Below are positions 39,275-51,428 of a stretch of 64,000 nucleotides of DNA, piece by piece; the first letter of the stretch is position 1, and every line of letters starts with the position of its first letter. Below the pieces are notes generated by a model that did no database searches, had not been told where the DNA came from, and saw nothing but the letters and a program-made list of their open reading frames with translations. The position numbers were made by a program, and so were the translations under genes. The DNA is from Prostheceraeus crozeri (Eukaryota; Platyhelminthes; Polycladida; Euryleptidae): contig CAJQUW010010377.1 in the NCBI GenBank assembly GCA_907163375.1, forward strand, positions 1 through 64,000, written 5' to 3'.

Positions 39275-40048
39275 ATGAGTGAAGTACCCCCATTAAACAA
39301 AAAAAAACTTAAATTTAATCATCATCCAAATTTATCTAATAAAGTTTTGCCAGTTATTTGTGGAAGATCAGGTTGTGGAAAAACATATCTATTATTTAAA
39401 ATTTTAACGACTTCAAATTTTTTGGATTATAACAATCTTATAATTTATACAACAACAGCAGAACAACCCGTCTATCAATTTTTAAAATATGGATTTGAAA
39501 ATAATCTTAAAAAAACAGCAATTGCTTCATTATTCAAAGAATATGAAAAATCTGAAGATGAAGAAGAAATAAGTTCGTGGTGTGAAGAAGCAACAAAAAA
39601 TAATCAGTTAGTTGAAACCAATAAAAATAAGCATATAAAGATACAACTAATAGATGATAGTGGTAATATGCAAGATCCTAGTAAACTAGATAAAACAATG
39701 AAACATTGTGTAATTTTTGATGATTGTGTTAATGATAGAAATCAGTCAGTTCAGAGAAATTATTTCACAAGAGGTAGACATAATAACTGTAGTGTTTTTT
39801 ATTTAACACAAAGTATGTATTCATTAGACGGAAGTGTTATTAGAAAGAATGCAAATATATTTATACTATTTGAAATACGTGTAAATGCAAGAAACTTAAG
39901 TGATTTGTTAAGAGATTTATGTGTAAGAAATAAAGATGAATTTAAACAATCGTGTAACAATGCTTGGTCAAAAGATTATGGCTTCATTACAATTAATATT
40001 GATAAAAAAATTCATGAAAGAGTTATAGAAAATATTTTCGCGGAGTGA
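39275..40048 (+). CDS. FtsK/HerA-type packaging ATPase (E2)
   Basis: The product is 257 residues, intact, start context TTAAAAAATG. It has Walker A CGRSGCGKTYLLF, Walker B KHCVIFDDCVND, and a YLTQSMYSLDGSVIRKNANI sensor-type stretch. It is homologous in type to the E1 ATPase but considerably longer, with an acidic insertion (EKSEDEEEISSWCEE). It would package element DNA into capsids. It lies convergent with PolB. Confidence 0.85.
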   Translation: MSEVPPLNKKKLKFNHHPNLSNKVLPVICGRSGCGKTYLLFKILTTSNFLDYNNLIIYTTTAEQPVYQFLKYGFENNLKKTAIASLFKEYEKSEDEEEISSWCEEATKNNQLVETNKNKHIKIQLIDDSGNMQDPSKLDKTMKHCVIFDDCVNDRNQSVQRNYFTRGRHNNCSVFYLTQSMYSLDGSVIRKNANIFILFEIRVNARNLSDLLRDLCVRNKDEFKQSCNNAWSKDYGFITINIDKKIHERVIENIFAE

Positions 40049-40128
40049 TAAAAATATACAAATATAGTGTTATAATATTTTTTTATTTTATGTATATATC
40101 AAATTTGTCTATCTTAGAAATTAGAAAA

Positions 40129-43100
40129 TTAAAAAGGTTCAGTAGTTATTCCATCAGGTAAAATTTTTCTTTTATCATCAAATGGATCTAATGCTAATTT
40201 ATGTTCTTCTTTTAAATACATGTTATGTTTTTTTTAATTAAGTCTATAATTACATGCTGTGTTTATTTCATTATTAAATAATACATTTTTATAATCTTGA
40301 AATGTTATTTGATTAGCCACTGATGCCTCTGAAATTCCTTTTAATGTTTTATGTGTTTTAATATTATTAGTTGTATCATAACAGTAACATTTAGATTTTA
40401 AAAATTAAGCTTCTGTTATGAAATCTTCATTTCCTTCTAATTCATCTTTTACTTTACATAAATCAGAAGGATGAATGATATCTTTTATTTTATTAATTTC
40501 TTCATCAAGTGTAGAATTATACGGTATTGTTAATTCTAAGAAAACAGAATCGGTATCTGTAAAGTGTAATTTATAGTTTTTGCCATAAGCAGGTGCTAAA
40601 TAATCATATATAAATCTATACATAAATAGTTTAGCTAATTCTACTATAGTGAAACCAATAAAATTAAACTTATCATGTTTTACGCTAATTCGACGTAAAT
40701 GTACAGCACATAGTTCATCACTAAATCTAGTAGTTCTTTTATATGTAGGTTTCCTTGTTAAATTTTGAAACCTATCTTTATCATAAACTATTTCAATATT
40801 TTGTCTATTACGCACATTTTCTAAAGTCTTACCATAAAATGCATTATTCATTAATTTGAAGAACACGTTTCCAAAATCATCTTTATTTCTTTTAGCTATT
40901 TTACGTTTTTCAATATTGAACTCTATATAATTTTTTAACCACCTAGATTTTTGATAAAATAGTTTTCGATGTATTTTGGTGAGAATCATTCCATGATCTA
41001 AATACCAATCTAGCATTCTTCCTTCAACAACATACTTTCCTTTATTGCTTTGTGTTAACATAAGTTTTTTTGTTGGTCTGTATTTTTTAGGAATTAAAGA
41101 TTTTTGATAATCTGAAAAATCTTCTATATTAGGAATTTTGTTTTCGGGACAGAAAGGAAAATATTTTGTTTTATCTTTTATTTCATCAGGGTATACTAAA
41201 TCAACTTCATATATATAACCATGATTATAATTTCCATCATATGTTTTTTGATAATCAAGAATATTACACCATGACATTTCACCTGTTGGTAATTCTTGTA
41301 TCATGCAAGAAGAATATAAGCTATTAAAATCATAATATAACAAATAGTTTTCTCTCATGATTTCATCAACTGCTGCTTGACTGTCTTCATTTGATATAAG
41401 TCCTTCTATATTTTGATTAAACAATTTTATAAACTGATCACTTTCTTCTGGAGATAAAGGTTTCATTATTCCATAATCATCAGGATTTACTTTTTTATTG
41501 TAACACTGTACATAACGATTACCTAAAACTGATGAAACTCCACCTCTAATTCCAGATTCAAAAAATAATAATTTATCATATGTATTTTCTTTATAATGTT
41601 TAAGTTTAACACCAGTATGTTTTAATCCTGCTAACCATGTTAAACCTGGTGTAGAATAACAATAACATGGATCTATTCCGTAATATTCTAAACACATATC
41701 ACGAAAGTTTTCAAAAAGATCAGCTAGTATTAATACATCTATCTGTAGATATTTCATTGTATAATCATACATTGTTTTACAATTTAACTCTCTCCAATTC
41801 TTTTCAGCTTCTGCATAGTCTTCGTCAGATAATTGTGATTGTTTTAATGTTGATTTAAATTTATTTATTGGAGGAAGTTGTTTTTCTTCCTTAATTTTAT
41901 TCACAGAATTAAAATCAGTCTTCGACTGTGAACCACAGGTTTTATCTCCAGTTATATCAGTCTTCGACTGTGAGCCGCAGGCTATATACTCATACGGAAA
42001 TATTCCTTTTAAAGGTTTTAAATTATATTTATTTAATATCTTACATTGTTCAGATTTCAAAGTTTTTCCCATAACATCTAATGAATAAGGAGTAAAAATC
42101 TAAATGCATCTAAAATTCTAATGCAACCTAATTGCATTGAAAAATATTTTTCTTCTGTTTTACATAGTACATTTATTTGTTGTTGTTGTAATTTTTCAGA
42201 TGAAAATAAATCTTTCATTACTAGATGGAAATCATATTTAGAACTATTGTAGAAATATAGAGGAACAAAGTTATATTTAAATTTATTAGCATTAAGATTA
42301 CAAGAATTATGTGCTGCACCTCTATATAATCCATTTAGATGATCATGATCTTTCACCTTGACGGCAGAGCCGTCGCTTCGCTTGTCAAGATATCTACCTT
42401 TGCCATTTTTATAATTTTTTGTAAATTCTTTTCCACAGTAATAACATTTTGTTTCATTAATAAAATTTAATTTTTCTTTTTCTGTTAATGGCATCATTGG
42501 AATATTTGTTTCAAGCAATTGTGAAAAATAATTTTGTAATTCTTCTACTTTCTTTGTAAACATTTCTGAACTATCTTCACCATAGTATTGAAAATATTCT
42601 GATTTAAATAATTCAGGATAATTTGAATGAATGTACATTCCCCAACATAATGGTTTTTGTTCAAATAAATATTTTTCTTTACTTTGTTCAGATGCACTTT
42701 TTTCATAATTACAAACCGAAGGTTCTAGGGCTTGGCCCGTACCATTATCAGAATTATAATTTTCAGAATCGGGCGAAGCCCTGGAACTTTCCGTTCGATT
42801 TTGTGTCATATTAACATTATATGCTTCAAAATCACAATAAATAGTAAAGGGTACTTTATTTTTAAAATACCATTTATTATATTCTAAATAATCATCTTTT
42901 GGAAATGTGTTTCTGACTGCTTCATTTTGTTGGCAATTCTCCAAATGTCTATTCATTTCTTCTTTAGTTCTAAAGCTCGTCATACATTGGAGACAAGGAA
43001 AATTAGCATTATCTGAAGTTTTTGTAAATATAGAAACATCTTTACACAATATAAAATGACCCTGATAATATAATATATTCGCTTGTGCTGGCTGTTTTGT

Positions 43101-44744
43101 CTGTTCTAGTTTTTCAAATTTATCTTGATATATTTCATGTGTTTCATCAATTTCTTTTGTAAGATTAAATGTATTTCGATGAAAATTTTGATTTAATATT
43201 TGTAACTGATAACTATATTCATTATCATATTGTTATTTATATTGTTGTAGACATTTTTTTAAAGATTCATTTATTTTTTGATTGGTTTCATTTTCTTCAT
43301 TATTTAATTCTTTATTGTCTTCATTTAATTTTTGAATCGTTTCTATCTTATTTTGATATTTATGGCCATATTCTTGTACTAATATTTTTGTTTGTTGTTG
43401 ATAATCTGTTTTACATTTTTGTAAACTTTCATTTAAATTTTGTAATTTTTGTTGATATTCTAAAAATAAAGATAAATAATCGGTATCATAATCATAATTA
43501 TAATTACGTCCTTTATAATTATTATGACTAATCATTATTGGTGATAGTGTTTTTATAATTTCAAATTTTTCAGTACATATTATATTTCCTTGGTAAAAAA
43601 TATTATGATGCATGTAATTTCCCCTATCATTATATACTATTTCTGATTGACATAAATTTTTATTATTCAAATAAAATTTTTTTGAATCTGAGTAAAGTGG
43701 AGTAATTTTACCAATAGAAACATAATTCACATTTAATTCAAAAACATTTACTTCTATTAAATTTTTATTCTTTTTATGAAACTTTTTTAACCTATTATAA
43801 TCGTATGGAAATTCATCTAAGCCATCAGAAAGATCAAATTCATTTATGTATTCTTCTTTATTATAATGACTTAGTCGTTCTTTATGATATTCTGCAGGAT
43901 GTAAATGTGCTATAATACTCCACAGAAAACAATAATCATCTTCATTTTTTATGTTGATTATTTGTGGTGAACTGAAAGGTAAAGGAACATAACTACCACC
44001 AGTATTATTTTTATATTTATCAATTACTATTTTCTTAGATAGTATTTTAACAAATCTCCAACCAGATTCACGTAACTGGGCTTCAATTATACAATTTTCT
44101 AATTTAAGTATCATCGATTCAAATATGGGTTGTATATCATTTACATTATGAATTTCTTGTGAATTTGTAAAATGTCCTTGTATTATTTCTTCAGGAATTC
44201 CATCAGGTCCATTTTTTGTATAAAGTACTTCTACATTCATATAACATTTGAAATATTTCTTAAATATTTTGAAAAAGTTTTTTAATACATTATAAAAAGT
44301 TTCATCGGTTTCATTATGTTCAACGGGCGAAGCCCAGGAAGACATCTCCGATGTCCCGCGAACAGACTGATTAAATAAATATTTTATATCTGTTACGGCT
44401 TCATCAAATTCATCTATTTCGTTAAATTCATCAGTATCTCTAAATAAATATCTTCCATCTGGTACGGGCCAAGCCCTAGAACCTTCGGTTTGTAGGGTCT
44501 CATCCTCACTATTAAAATCTTTTTTATATTCCGAATGTGAATAATCATCAAACATTTTTTTAACTTTTATATCAGTAGGCAATGTTTCTAGATAATTTTT
44601 ATAACTATTTAATTTTAATATATTTCCTTCATCAACTCGATCTACATTTTGTAAATGCAATTTACTATTTAAATGAGATTGATAACTTCTTTTTGTTTGC
44701 AACTTTTTTTTACATAAGACACAATAAAACTTGGTATTTTCCAT
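40129..44744 (-). pseudogene. polB: Protein-primed DNA polymerase B of E2, broken
   Basis: The gene starts at ATG 44744 with a C2H2 finger (CVLCKKKLQTKRSYQSHLNSK). A second finger (CLQCMTSFRTKEEMNRH) comes before YCDFEAYNV (Exo I). Next are CYYCGKEF...KVKDHDHLNGLYRG, FYNSSKYDFH (Exo II), YYDFNSLYSSCM (motif A region), LMNNAFYGKTLENVR (motif B) and FTDTDSVFLE (motif C). Same-frame TAA stops lie at 43233, 40405 and 40234. A frame change occurs near 42075. The frame then runs to TAA at 40129. Several GC palindromes encode extra peptides inside the gene, for example CGSQSKTD twice and SRASP/SRAWP. It would replicate E2 when intact. Confidence 0.88.
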
Positions 44745-44897
44745 TTTTATTTTTTTAGAGAAAATTTAAGAAAAAATTTGTGTTTTAATTTTAGATATAA
44801 ACATTCTAATATCAAGGACTTGAGTGTTATTTTATATTATTATATATTACACGTTCTTTAGTTATTTTTTTTCTTTATCATATTAAGTTTAATAATA

Positions 44898-46166
44898 TTA
44901 AGTTTCATCATATAATGTTTTATCAAAAGATAATTTAAATTTTTTTTCACTAACTATTGATTCTTCATCATCATCATAAATTGTTTCTTCATCATCATAA
45001 ATTACACTTTTTGGTATAGGATGCCCTTCCATGATAGGATACCATTCTCTTATTGGAATATCTAATTCTAAATTACATCTTTTATCTGATAATAATATAA
45101 TAGAGAAAAATATTGGTCTTTGATCTCTTTTGGAAAATTTAATAACACCACCATAATCTGAATCACTTTTAGTTTTTATTAAAGATGATAAAATTTTAAA
45201 TTGATTAGATGTAAATCCTAATTTAAATTTTGTAGACCCGACACATAGTTGTCTAACAGTATCTTCAACTATTCCATCATTATTATTTTCAATTGTAAGA
45301 AAATGAAATTTAGATAAATTTTTATAATTACTAATATTTTTATAATCTTTTTTACCATTTACACCTTTTTAGATGTTACAGAATCATCATCTATATTATC
45401 AGATTCTTTAAGATCGGGCAAAGCCCTAGAACCTTCAGTTCGTTTATTATGATTATGATTATGGTCATTGTTAATAGTATAAGGTGTTGTCCACATATAA
45501 ATTTTCTCTTGTTGAGCTAAACCATTTATATAAGATTTTAATAAATTAATATTTAAGTTGGAATATAATCCTATATACGTATCATCATCATATCTTTGGG
45601 GCATTTCTAATGTTTCTTGTTTATAAATTGTGTCTCTACAATAAACTTGACATAATAATTCTTCATTATGTTTTTTACTCTCTATGTGAATGTTATATTG
45701 ATTTTGTTCATCAACAAATAATCTAATTTTTCTTTCGAAAAAGATTTTAATTTTTTAACTAATTCTTTAATATTGATATAATTAATAATTTTATTTGCTA
45801 TCCAATCAGTATTACTAATCGGCAAAACTGCTCTAATAAAACCATAAACATTATTATGACCTATTATAACCATATTTTCTTTATTTAATTCCACATAAGC
45901 TGCATCATTATATTTACTTACAATCTCCATAAATTTAATAAATGGATCACCTGGAAAAATACAATAATTAGTTTCTATAGAAGGTAACCTTTAGTCTGTT
46001 CTCTAAATATTTCGGCTTGTAATTCAAACAAAAGATTAACATCTATACATGGATTATTATTATTATTATTATCAAGACATTTATTTTCAAATCCCGTTGA
46101 TCTCGTCGAATAAGAAGAACAGGATGATGCGGGCGAATATAATTTTTTTAAATTTGCTTTATCCAT
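44898..46166 (-). pseudogene. Frameshifted E2 gene of unknown function
   Basis: The minus-strand reading begins at ATG 46166 (MDKANLKKLYSPASS) and continues in successive frames over 45930-45682, 45604-45359 and about 45358-44898. Each piece is open and lacks its own convincing start, so they are best read as one gene of about 420 codons with three frame changes. Visible blocks include FMEIVSKYNDAAYVELN, a poly-Asn tract, KLGFTSNQFKILSSLIK and an acidic tail (YDDDEESIVSEKKF). One palindrome contributes EGSRALPD. The family is not recognised. It lies upstream of PolB, so a replication role is possible but unproven. Confidence 0.5.
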
Positions 46167-46234
46167 TTTTTTATTTTTATTAGAAAAAATTTTATTTTTA
46201 TTAGAAAAAATTTTATTTTTTTATTGTTTTAAAA

Positions 46235-47122
46235 ATGATGTTACCAAATGTTGGTGGAGGTGCATATATCCCGAATAATCGTGAATTAGAAATAGAAATA
46301 GAAAATTATATCATGAAAACTGGAGACGTTTTATCTGGTCCATTGCATCTTTCTATTCTTCCGCAACAAAATACAGAGTTAACAAATAAACAATATGTTG
46401 ATACACAAATCAATGACTTAAAAGAAAAATATATAAACGATGTTTTGGTTCCACTGATGAATGAATTAAAGTTGCTTAAACTTAATGACAAATCATTAAA
46501 CGAAAAATTATTAAAACTTGATAAAAAGGATAGAGAGCTAGAAGCAGATATAGCAAAACTTTTTAAAAAGATTTCTGAACAATCAAAAATTTTAATATTA
46601 CTTTCTATAAAGTTAAAATCTGCAGTCATTAAAAATAAACATCAGATAAAAATGTTAAAAGAACAATTAGAAGATGAAATAGAAAAACTTCCTGAAAGAA
46701 TTTAAAAAAATTTAAAGCAGTTACAAACTACATTCCAAAAAAGTGTTGATGAATTAAGTTCTAAAATTACTCAACAAATGAAAAAGATGAATAGAATAAT
46801 AAATGAAGTAAACTCGCTTAATCAAAAAGTTGATAAAATGAAAACTCTTAAAATCAATTTAGAAAATGAATTAAAGAAAAATTTACAAGAAAACTCTAAA
46901 GAAAATAAAGAACAGTTAGATGCTGTTAAAAGACAATTAGATGTTCTTAAAATTAAGTTAAATGCACTTAAAACGGCGTTGAAGATGAATCAGGAGAAAA
47001 TGCAAGTTAATAGAAAAGAAATTAAAGTACATCACACGCTGCTTGACGCAATAGATAAAGTGCAACAGTCAATTAATAAAGTTATCTCGAAGTTGTTGTC
47101 CATTCACAAACGTAAATCTTAA
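46235..47122 (+). pseudogene. Fibre-like coiled-coil protein (E2), one in-frame stop
   Basis: ATG 46235 has context TTTTAAAAATG. The N-terminus has MKTGDVLSGPLHLSI and ELTNKQYVDTQI, very like the GDxMxGxLxL...KxYVD repeat of phage tail fibres. After that comes a long heptad-rich coiled coil. A same-frame TAA lies at 46703-46705. The coiled coil resumes immediately and ends at TAA 47120-47122, six bases before the mariner. Without the internal stop the protein would be about 295 residues. A trimeric fibre or attachment role is inferred. Confidence 0.6.
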
Positions 47123-47128
47123 CACGTA

Positions 47129-48858
47129 CGTCGTGTGATCCAAAATGTCCCGGACTAACCTACTTGCAGATAACCTGTGATAACGAATACTACTTCAGAT
47201 GTAAATTTAGGTCTTTAAGGCATGAGAAATATGGTTGCCGAAATTTTTCCGGTCAGTTTTCTATTTTTTCAAAATTTTCAAACATTTTTGTCTGAATTTC
47301 AAGATTTTCCTATAAATTCTAGCGATTTAGAATTAATATATTTAGATTAACTTGACAGTTAAGCTATCACTAATAACCTGACTAATAATTAACGGAAAAA
47401 CAAATGTTTTGTTCCAGAAAACAGTTTACTTTTCAATGTATGAGCCGTTAGCATTCGTCACTTTTTGCCAACGAAGTCTCAATTCACAAAAAGCTTTATG
47501 AAAAAATTCCGGTGTCAAAGAATCAAAAAACTCAGTAACTGCATCCCGCAGTTCAACTGGCGATTCAAAATGGTGTCCACGAAGATGCTTTTTGAGGAAT
47601 CTAAACAGATAGAAGTCACTTGGGGCCAAGTCAGGTGAATAAGGAGGATGGCTCAATAGTTGAAATCCGTTTCTCGTTAAGGCATTGGTTGTCTCCTGCG
47701 AGGTGTGAATCGGAGCATTGTCATGAAGCAAGTAGAGGGGAATGTTTCGTGGCTTTCTTATTTTCTTCCTCGCTTCAGATAACAGATTGGAATAATATTC
47801 GCTATTGATTCTTACTCCTTTATCCGCAAAGTCAACCAGTTGGATTCCCGAAGCGTTCCAAAAGACCGTCAGCATCAACGACCGGCGATGTGATGTTCCG
47901 GATCGCATTTTCAAAGGGGCAGACTCGCCTGATTTTCGCCACTCTGCAGATTCTCGCTTACTTTGAGGCAGATACAAACTTAAAGGTGTTTCATCCTCTG
48001 TAAGGATACAGTTCAGAAACTGATCTCCGTGCATTTCGAGGAGATCCAAATTTGACTGTGCCGCCAGAAGTCTGTTCTCCTTCATTTCAGGTGACAGAAA
48101 CTTCGGTACGAAACGTGATGCCAGTTTGCGATATCCAAGTCTTTCGATGTCATGACAGGAGTGATAACTGATTCGCAACTCTCTTGACAACTCACGGATG
48201 GTTATCCTTCTGTGTGCTGTAATCACTTCATCGCACTGACTCGATTTCTCTTCCGGAATCTCCTGCGGCCGACCAACAGTTGAAAAATCTTGCTCCACAG
48301 ATTGTCTTCCGCGTTTAAATTCGCTTATCCAGAAATAAGCAGTAGTTCTCGATGGAGCTTTGCTTCCATATGCCAGGCTTAATTCCTTTAGAATGTCACC
48401 ATTAGCGAAGCCGCGGATCAGGAGGTATCGTATCACACTGCGATATTCGACTGAAGACACGCTTGTCACATCCATCATGAAAACTGATAGAACAAAGAAC
48501 CATCGTTGACACGGATTTCTTAATGAATGCGTGCTGAATGAACTTCACTGATTGATATCGTAACACATGAAGCAATTAACAAAAGACGTGCAATATTCAT
48601 GGCAAAGATATCCGTCAAATAAGGTACAAATCAAAATCAATCTAACTATAACAATAAGACAAATCGGATCTCGATCAATTCAGAAAATACAGAAATTCAT
48701 GTTAAAATGTAAAAATATTTTTTAAAAATAGAAAACTGACCGGAAAAATTTCGGCGACCATTCATGCCTTAAAGACCTAAATTTACATCTGAAGTAGTAT
48801 TCGTTATAACAGGTTATCTGCAAGTAGGTTAGTCCGGGACATTTTGGATCACACCACG
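47129..48858 (-). mobile_element. Mariner element inserted in E2
   Basis: Inverted ends of about 130 bp begin CGTCGTGTGATCCAAAATG on the left and CGTGGTGTGATCCAAAATG on the right (reverse strand). TA dinucleotides flank at 47127-47128 and 48859-48860. The 1730-bp element has one intact transposase ORF. It separates the E2 fibre-like gene from the pVI-like gene. Confidence 0.92.
47426..48478 (-). CDS. Mariner transposase (DD34D)
   Basis: The product is 350 residues, intact. The N-terminal helix-turn-helix region includes VIRYLLIRGFANGDILKEL and TTAYFWISEFKRG. Catalytic motifs: the first Asp in ILTEDETPL, the second in LLHDNAPIHTS, and the third in PPYSPDLAPSDFYLF about 34 residues later, which defines the mariner DD34D group. 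It cuts and pastes the element at TA sites. Lack of stops and well matched terminal repeats suggest recent activity. Confidence 0.92.
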   Translation of the reverse strand: MMDVTSVSSVEYRSVIRYLLIRGFANGDILKELSLAYGSKAPSRTTAYFWISEFKRGRQSVEQDFSTVGRPQEIPEEKSSQCDEVITAHRRITIRELSRELRISYHSCHDIERLGYRKLASRFVPKFLSPEMKENRLLAAQSNLDLLEMHGDQFLNCILTEDETPLSLYLPQSKRESAEWRKSGESAPLKMRSGTSHRRSLMLTVFWNASGIQLVDFADKGVRINSEYYSNLLSEARKKIRKPRNIPLYLLHDNAPIHTSQETTNALTRNGFQLLSHPPYSPDLAPSDFYLFRFLKKHLRGHHFESPVELRDAVTEFFDSLTPEFFHKAFCELRLRWQKVTNANGSYIEK

Positions 48859-48896
48859 TAGATATTTTTCCCAAAAGTCAAATTTAATCCTAAAAA

Positions 48897-49415
48897 ATGC
48901 CTATAATTTATAAACACAATCTTAAACAATTTGCTTCAAATCAAAGAATTGCTCATGAACCATGTATGAATCCTTTTTATCATTATGATAATAGAGAAAC
49001 AGTCGGAACACAGAAGTTCCTAGGCACCGCAGGTGCCGTTCACACGGAAGGAGCTGGGATCTTCTCTGGTATTGGAAGTATCGTTAACTTAATTAAAAAT
49101 AATAAAGATTTTATTACATCTGCCGCAAAAGGAGCAGCTGCTATAGGTAGTACAGCTAGTGCAATATCGAATGCTGTCAAGTCTCAAAACGAATTAAAAC
49201 AACTAGAAGCTATTCGTAAACTTAGTAATGATTCTGAAGAACTAAAAAATTTAAAAAAACTTTCAGAGGAAACAAAAAACAAAATTGCTAACATAGCTGT
49301 TGGGGAAACCTTGAGGAGCGGAGCTCCGTCTGATAGTAAAATGGGGAAGAAAACAGGCGTAGCCATAAAACGTTCAATTGAAGAAATAAGAGGTAATGGT
49401 CTAGCAAAATTCTAA
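48897..49415 (+). CDS. pVI/pX-like minor virion protein (E2)
   Basis: The product is 172 residues, intact, start context CCTAAAAAATG. A Gly/Ala-rich amphipathic section (GAGIFSGIGSIVNLI, then AAKGAAAIGSTASAISNAV) is followed by a charged coiled coil and a basic end. It precedes the capsid gene, mirroring the E1 order. Two GC palindromes lie in frame (GCACCGCAGGTGC near 49026 and GGAGCGGAGCTCC near 49314). A minor capsid or membrane-active role is likely by synteny. Confidence 0.6.
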   Translation: MPIIYKHNLKQFASNQRIAHEPCMNPFYHYDNRETVGTQKFLGTAGAVHTEGAGIFSGIGSIVNLIKNNKDFITSAAKGAAAIGSTASAISNAVKSQNELKQLEAIRKLSNDSEELKNLKKLSEETKNKIANIAVGETLRSGAPSDSKMGKKTGVAIKRSIEEIRGNGLAKF

Positions 49416-49505
49416 AATTATATTTTAGTAAAATTTTTTAGTAATTTTTTTAGCAAAATTTTTTCTGTCTGCGAGAAAAACAAAGTCAAATTATTTTTTA
49501 TAAAA

Positions 49506-50824
49506 ATGTCTTCGCTTATCGAAAATAAATTTAGATTAGACGATCCTCCGTTCGTCAGTAATAATCAAAAAAAGAATGACTATATAAGAATTGCTATGAA
49601 TCCCGGATCTTCCAGTAGAGTAAATACTGGAGGTGATTTAATTTTTGAAGTTGATATCTACCTGATTCATTTTTACACTGTGAATATTCTTTATATAGTG
49701 ATGCCAATTTTACAACACCATTACCAGATACCGATAATATTGCACTAGAGAATAATTTTTTTCCAAAATTATTTACACAAATGCGTTTAGATGTTGCAAC
49801 TCAAAATATAGAAACAATAAGTGATTCTCCAGGTGTAATTGATACAATGCTTAGATTTATAACAATTGGTGAAAATAATAAAAAGGTTGGTTTCCTGATA
49901 CTAATGATGGTATAATTGTTGATGATTTAACTCACGCTGGAACAGATGCAGCGAATCTGCGAAAGAGCAGGAATTGCGAAAGATGTAGAAAATATTGCAA
50001 AACATTTAAATAAAACAAATAATGATGCATATAAAGAAAGACGTGAATTTAACAAGAAAAGTAAACAGACAGTTAATTGGTCATTGTCTCCATTATTCGG
50101 ATATTTAGATTATGACAAAATATCATATCAATTAAAATTTAAATTAATAATTCATCGTACAGCAAATAATGAATTAATCTTTTTTGGTAAGACTGGAAAA
50201 AAAGCATATTTAAAAATTGATAGACTTGAATGGTGGATTAAGCATATTACTCCTAGTTTAGAGATTGAAACAGCTATTGCAAAAAGATTAAATACTAACA
50301 AACCAATTCCAGTAAATTTTCTAAAGAGAACTGCTAGCTCAGTAACTTTTTCCGAACAAAGATTTAACTGGCATTTTACTAGAACTGCGAATACTCCAAG
50401 ATATTTATTACTAACTTTTCAAAGAAATAATTCTCCAAGTTTTGATAAGAACAACAATATTTTTCATATTAATACAATTCGAAGTTTACAAGTTTCATTA
50501 AATTAAACCCGATATCCAATTGATCCATTAAGATTCGATGATACCAATAATCAATTTATGGAAGGATATGATTCTTATCGAAATCTTTGTATAGAATTTG
50601 GAGTTGAACCACAATTAACTCCTGGAGATTGGAGACATTTATATCCTGTTTTCTGTTTCGATTTAAGTGCACAATCTGAAGATATTATCAAGACTGGTTG
50701 TGATGTAACAATTAATATTGAAAAGAAAGATTCCACAACTTCATTGATGGCTTATGGTTTATTGCTAGAAGATGTAAAATATTCTATTGAAGTTCTTAAT
50801 GGGAAGATGGCTAGAATAAATTAA
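49506..50824 (+). pseudogene. mcp: Major capsid protein of E2, broken
   Basis: ATG 49506 follows TATAAAA. The reading changes frame near 49656, 49890 and 49950-49990, and a TAA lies at 50504-50506 in the last frame. Recognisable Polinton capsid features include RREFNKKSKQTVNWSLSPLF, LDYDKISYQLKFKLIIHR, TPRYLLLTFQRN, and after the stop TRYPIDPLRFDD and YRNLCIEFGVEPQ. Full length would be about 440 residues, a double-jelly-roll size. A palindrome (GCAGCGAATCTGC, 49948-49960) lies at the third break. It would be the shell protein if intact. Confidence 0.75.
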
Positions 50825-51019
50825 TTTAATTTTTTTTCATAACTAGAATAGATTAAAAAATTCTTAACTAAAAATTTTTCATAACTAGAATAGATAAGAA
50901 AGATAGAATAGAAAAGTAGTAATAATAAAACTGTTGAATTAAAATTACGTAATATTGTTGACAAAAATACCCCTAAAACTATTACTATTAATAAAAAAAA
51001 GTATTACTTAAATAAACCA

Positions 51020-51382
51020 ATGATAGAGAATATTAAATTACAAGAAAAAAAGAATGGCGGGATTCTCCCATTAATTCCCCTAATAATAGGTGGCATAGCA
51101 GCTGCAGGAAGTGTTGCAGGTGGGACAGCTGGTATTGTCCAAGCAGTAAATAAAAATAAATCAGAGAAGGCAGCATTAGAAGAACAAAAACGTCATAATA
51201 GAGAGTTAGAGAAAGTTGCTAGGGGTGAAGGAATAGTAGATAATTTTATTAGTAAATTAAAATTAGTTGATGAAGGAAAACGAGTTCTTAAAAATATTCT
51301 CCACAATGTTGATGATTTAATTGAAATTAAAGAAACTAAAGATGGTTCTGGAATATATCTAAGTCCTAGTATGATTCGGTAA
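51020..51382 (+). CDS. Small GG-hydrophobic protein (E2)
   Basis: The product is 120 residues from ATG 51020, though the frame is open upstream to about 50920 without an ATG (KTVELKLRNIVDK...). It has KKNGGILPLIPLIIGGIAA, then GGTAGIVQAV, then KRHNRELEKVARG. It resembles the E1 protein at 33946 and recurrent Polinton proteins with Gly-Gly before a hydrophobic helix. A membrane-active or core role is likely. The true N-terminus is uncertain because the preceding sequence is AT-rich and stop-prone. Confidence 0.55.
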   Translation: MIENIKLQEKKNGGILPLIPLIIGGIAAAGSVAGGTAGIVQAVNKNKSEKAALEEQKRHNRELEKVARGEGIVDNFISKLKLVDEGKRVLKNILHNVDDLIEIKETKDGSGIYLSPSMIR

Positions 51383-51428
51383 AACATTTATTTTATTTTA
51401 TCTGTTAAATTTTTTTTTATCTTTTAAA

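Noticed and set aside
44898..46166. PCNA-like sliding clamp
   Set aside because: A segment (FMEIVSKYNDAAYVELN) vaguely recalls clamp domains, but the C-terminal half does not follow the pattern and the gene is frame-broken. No claim is made.
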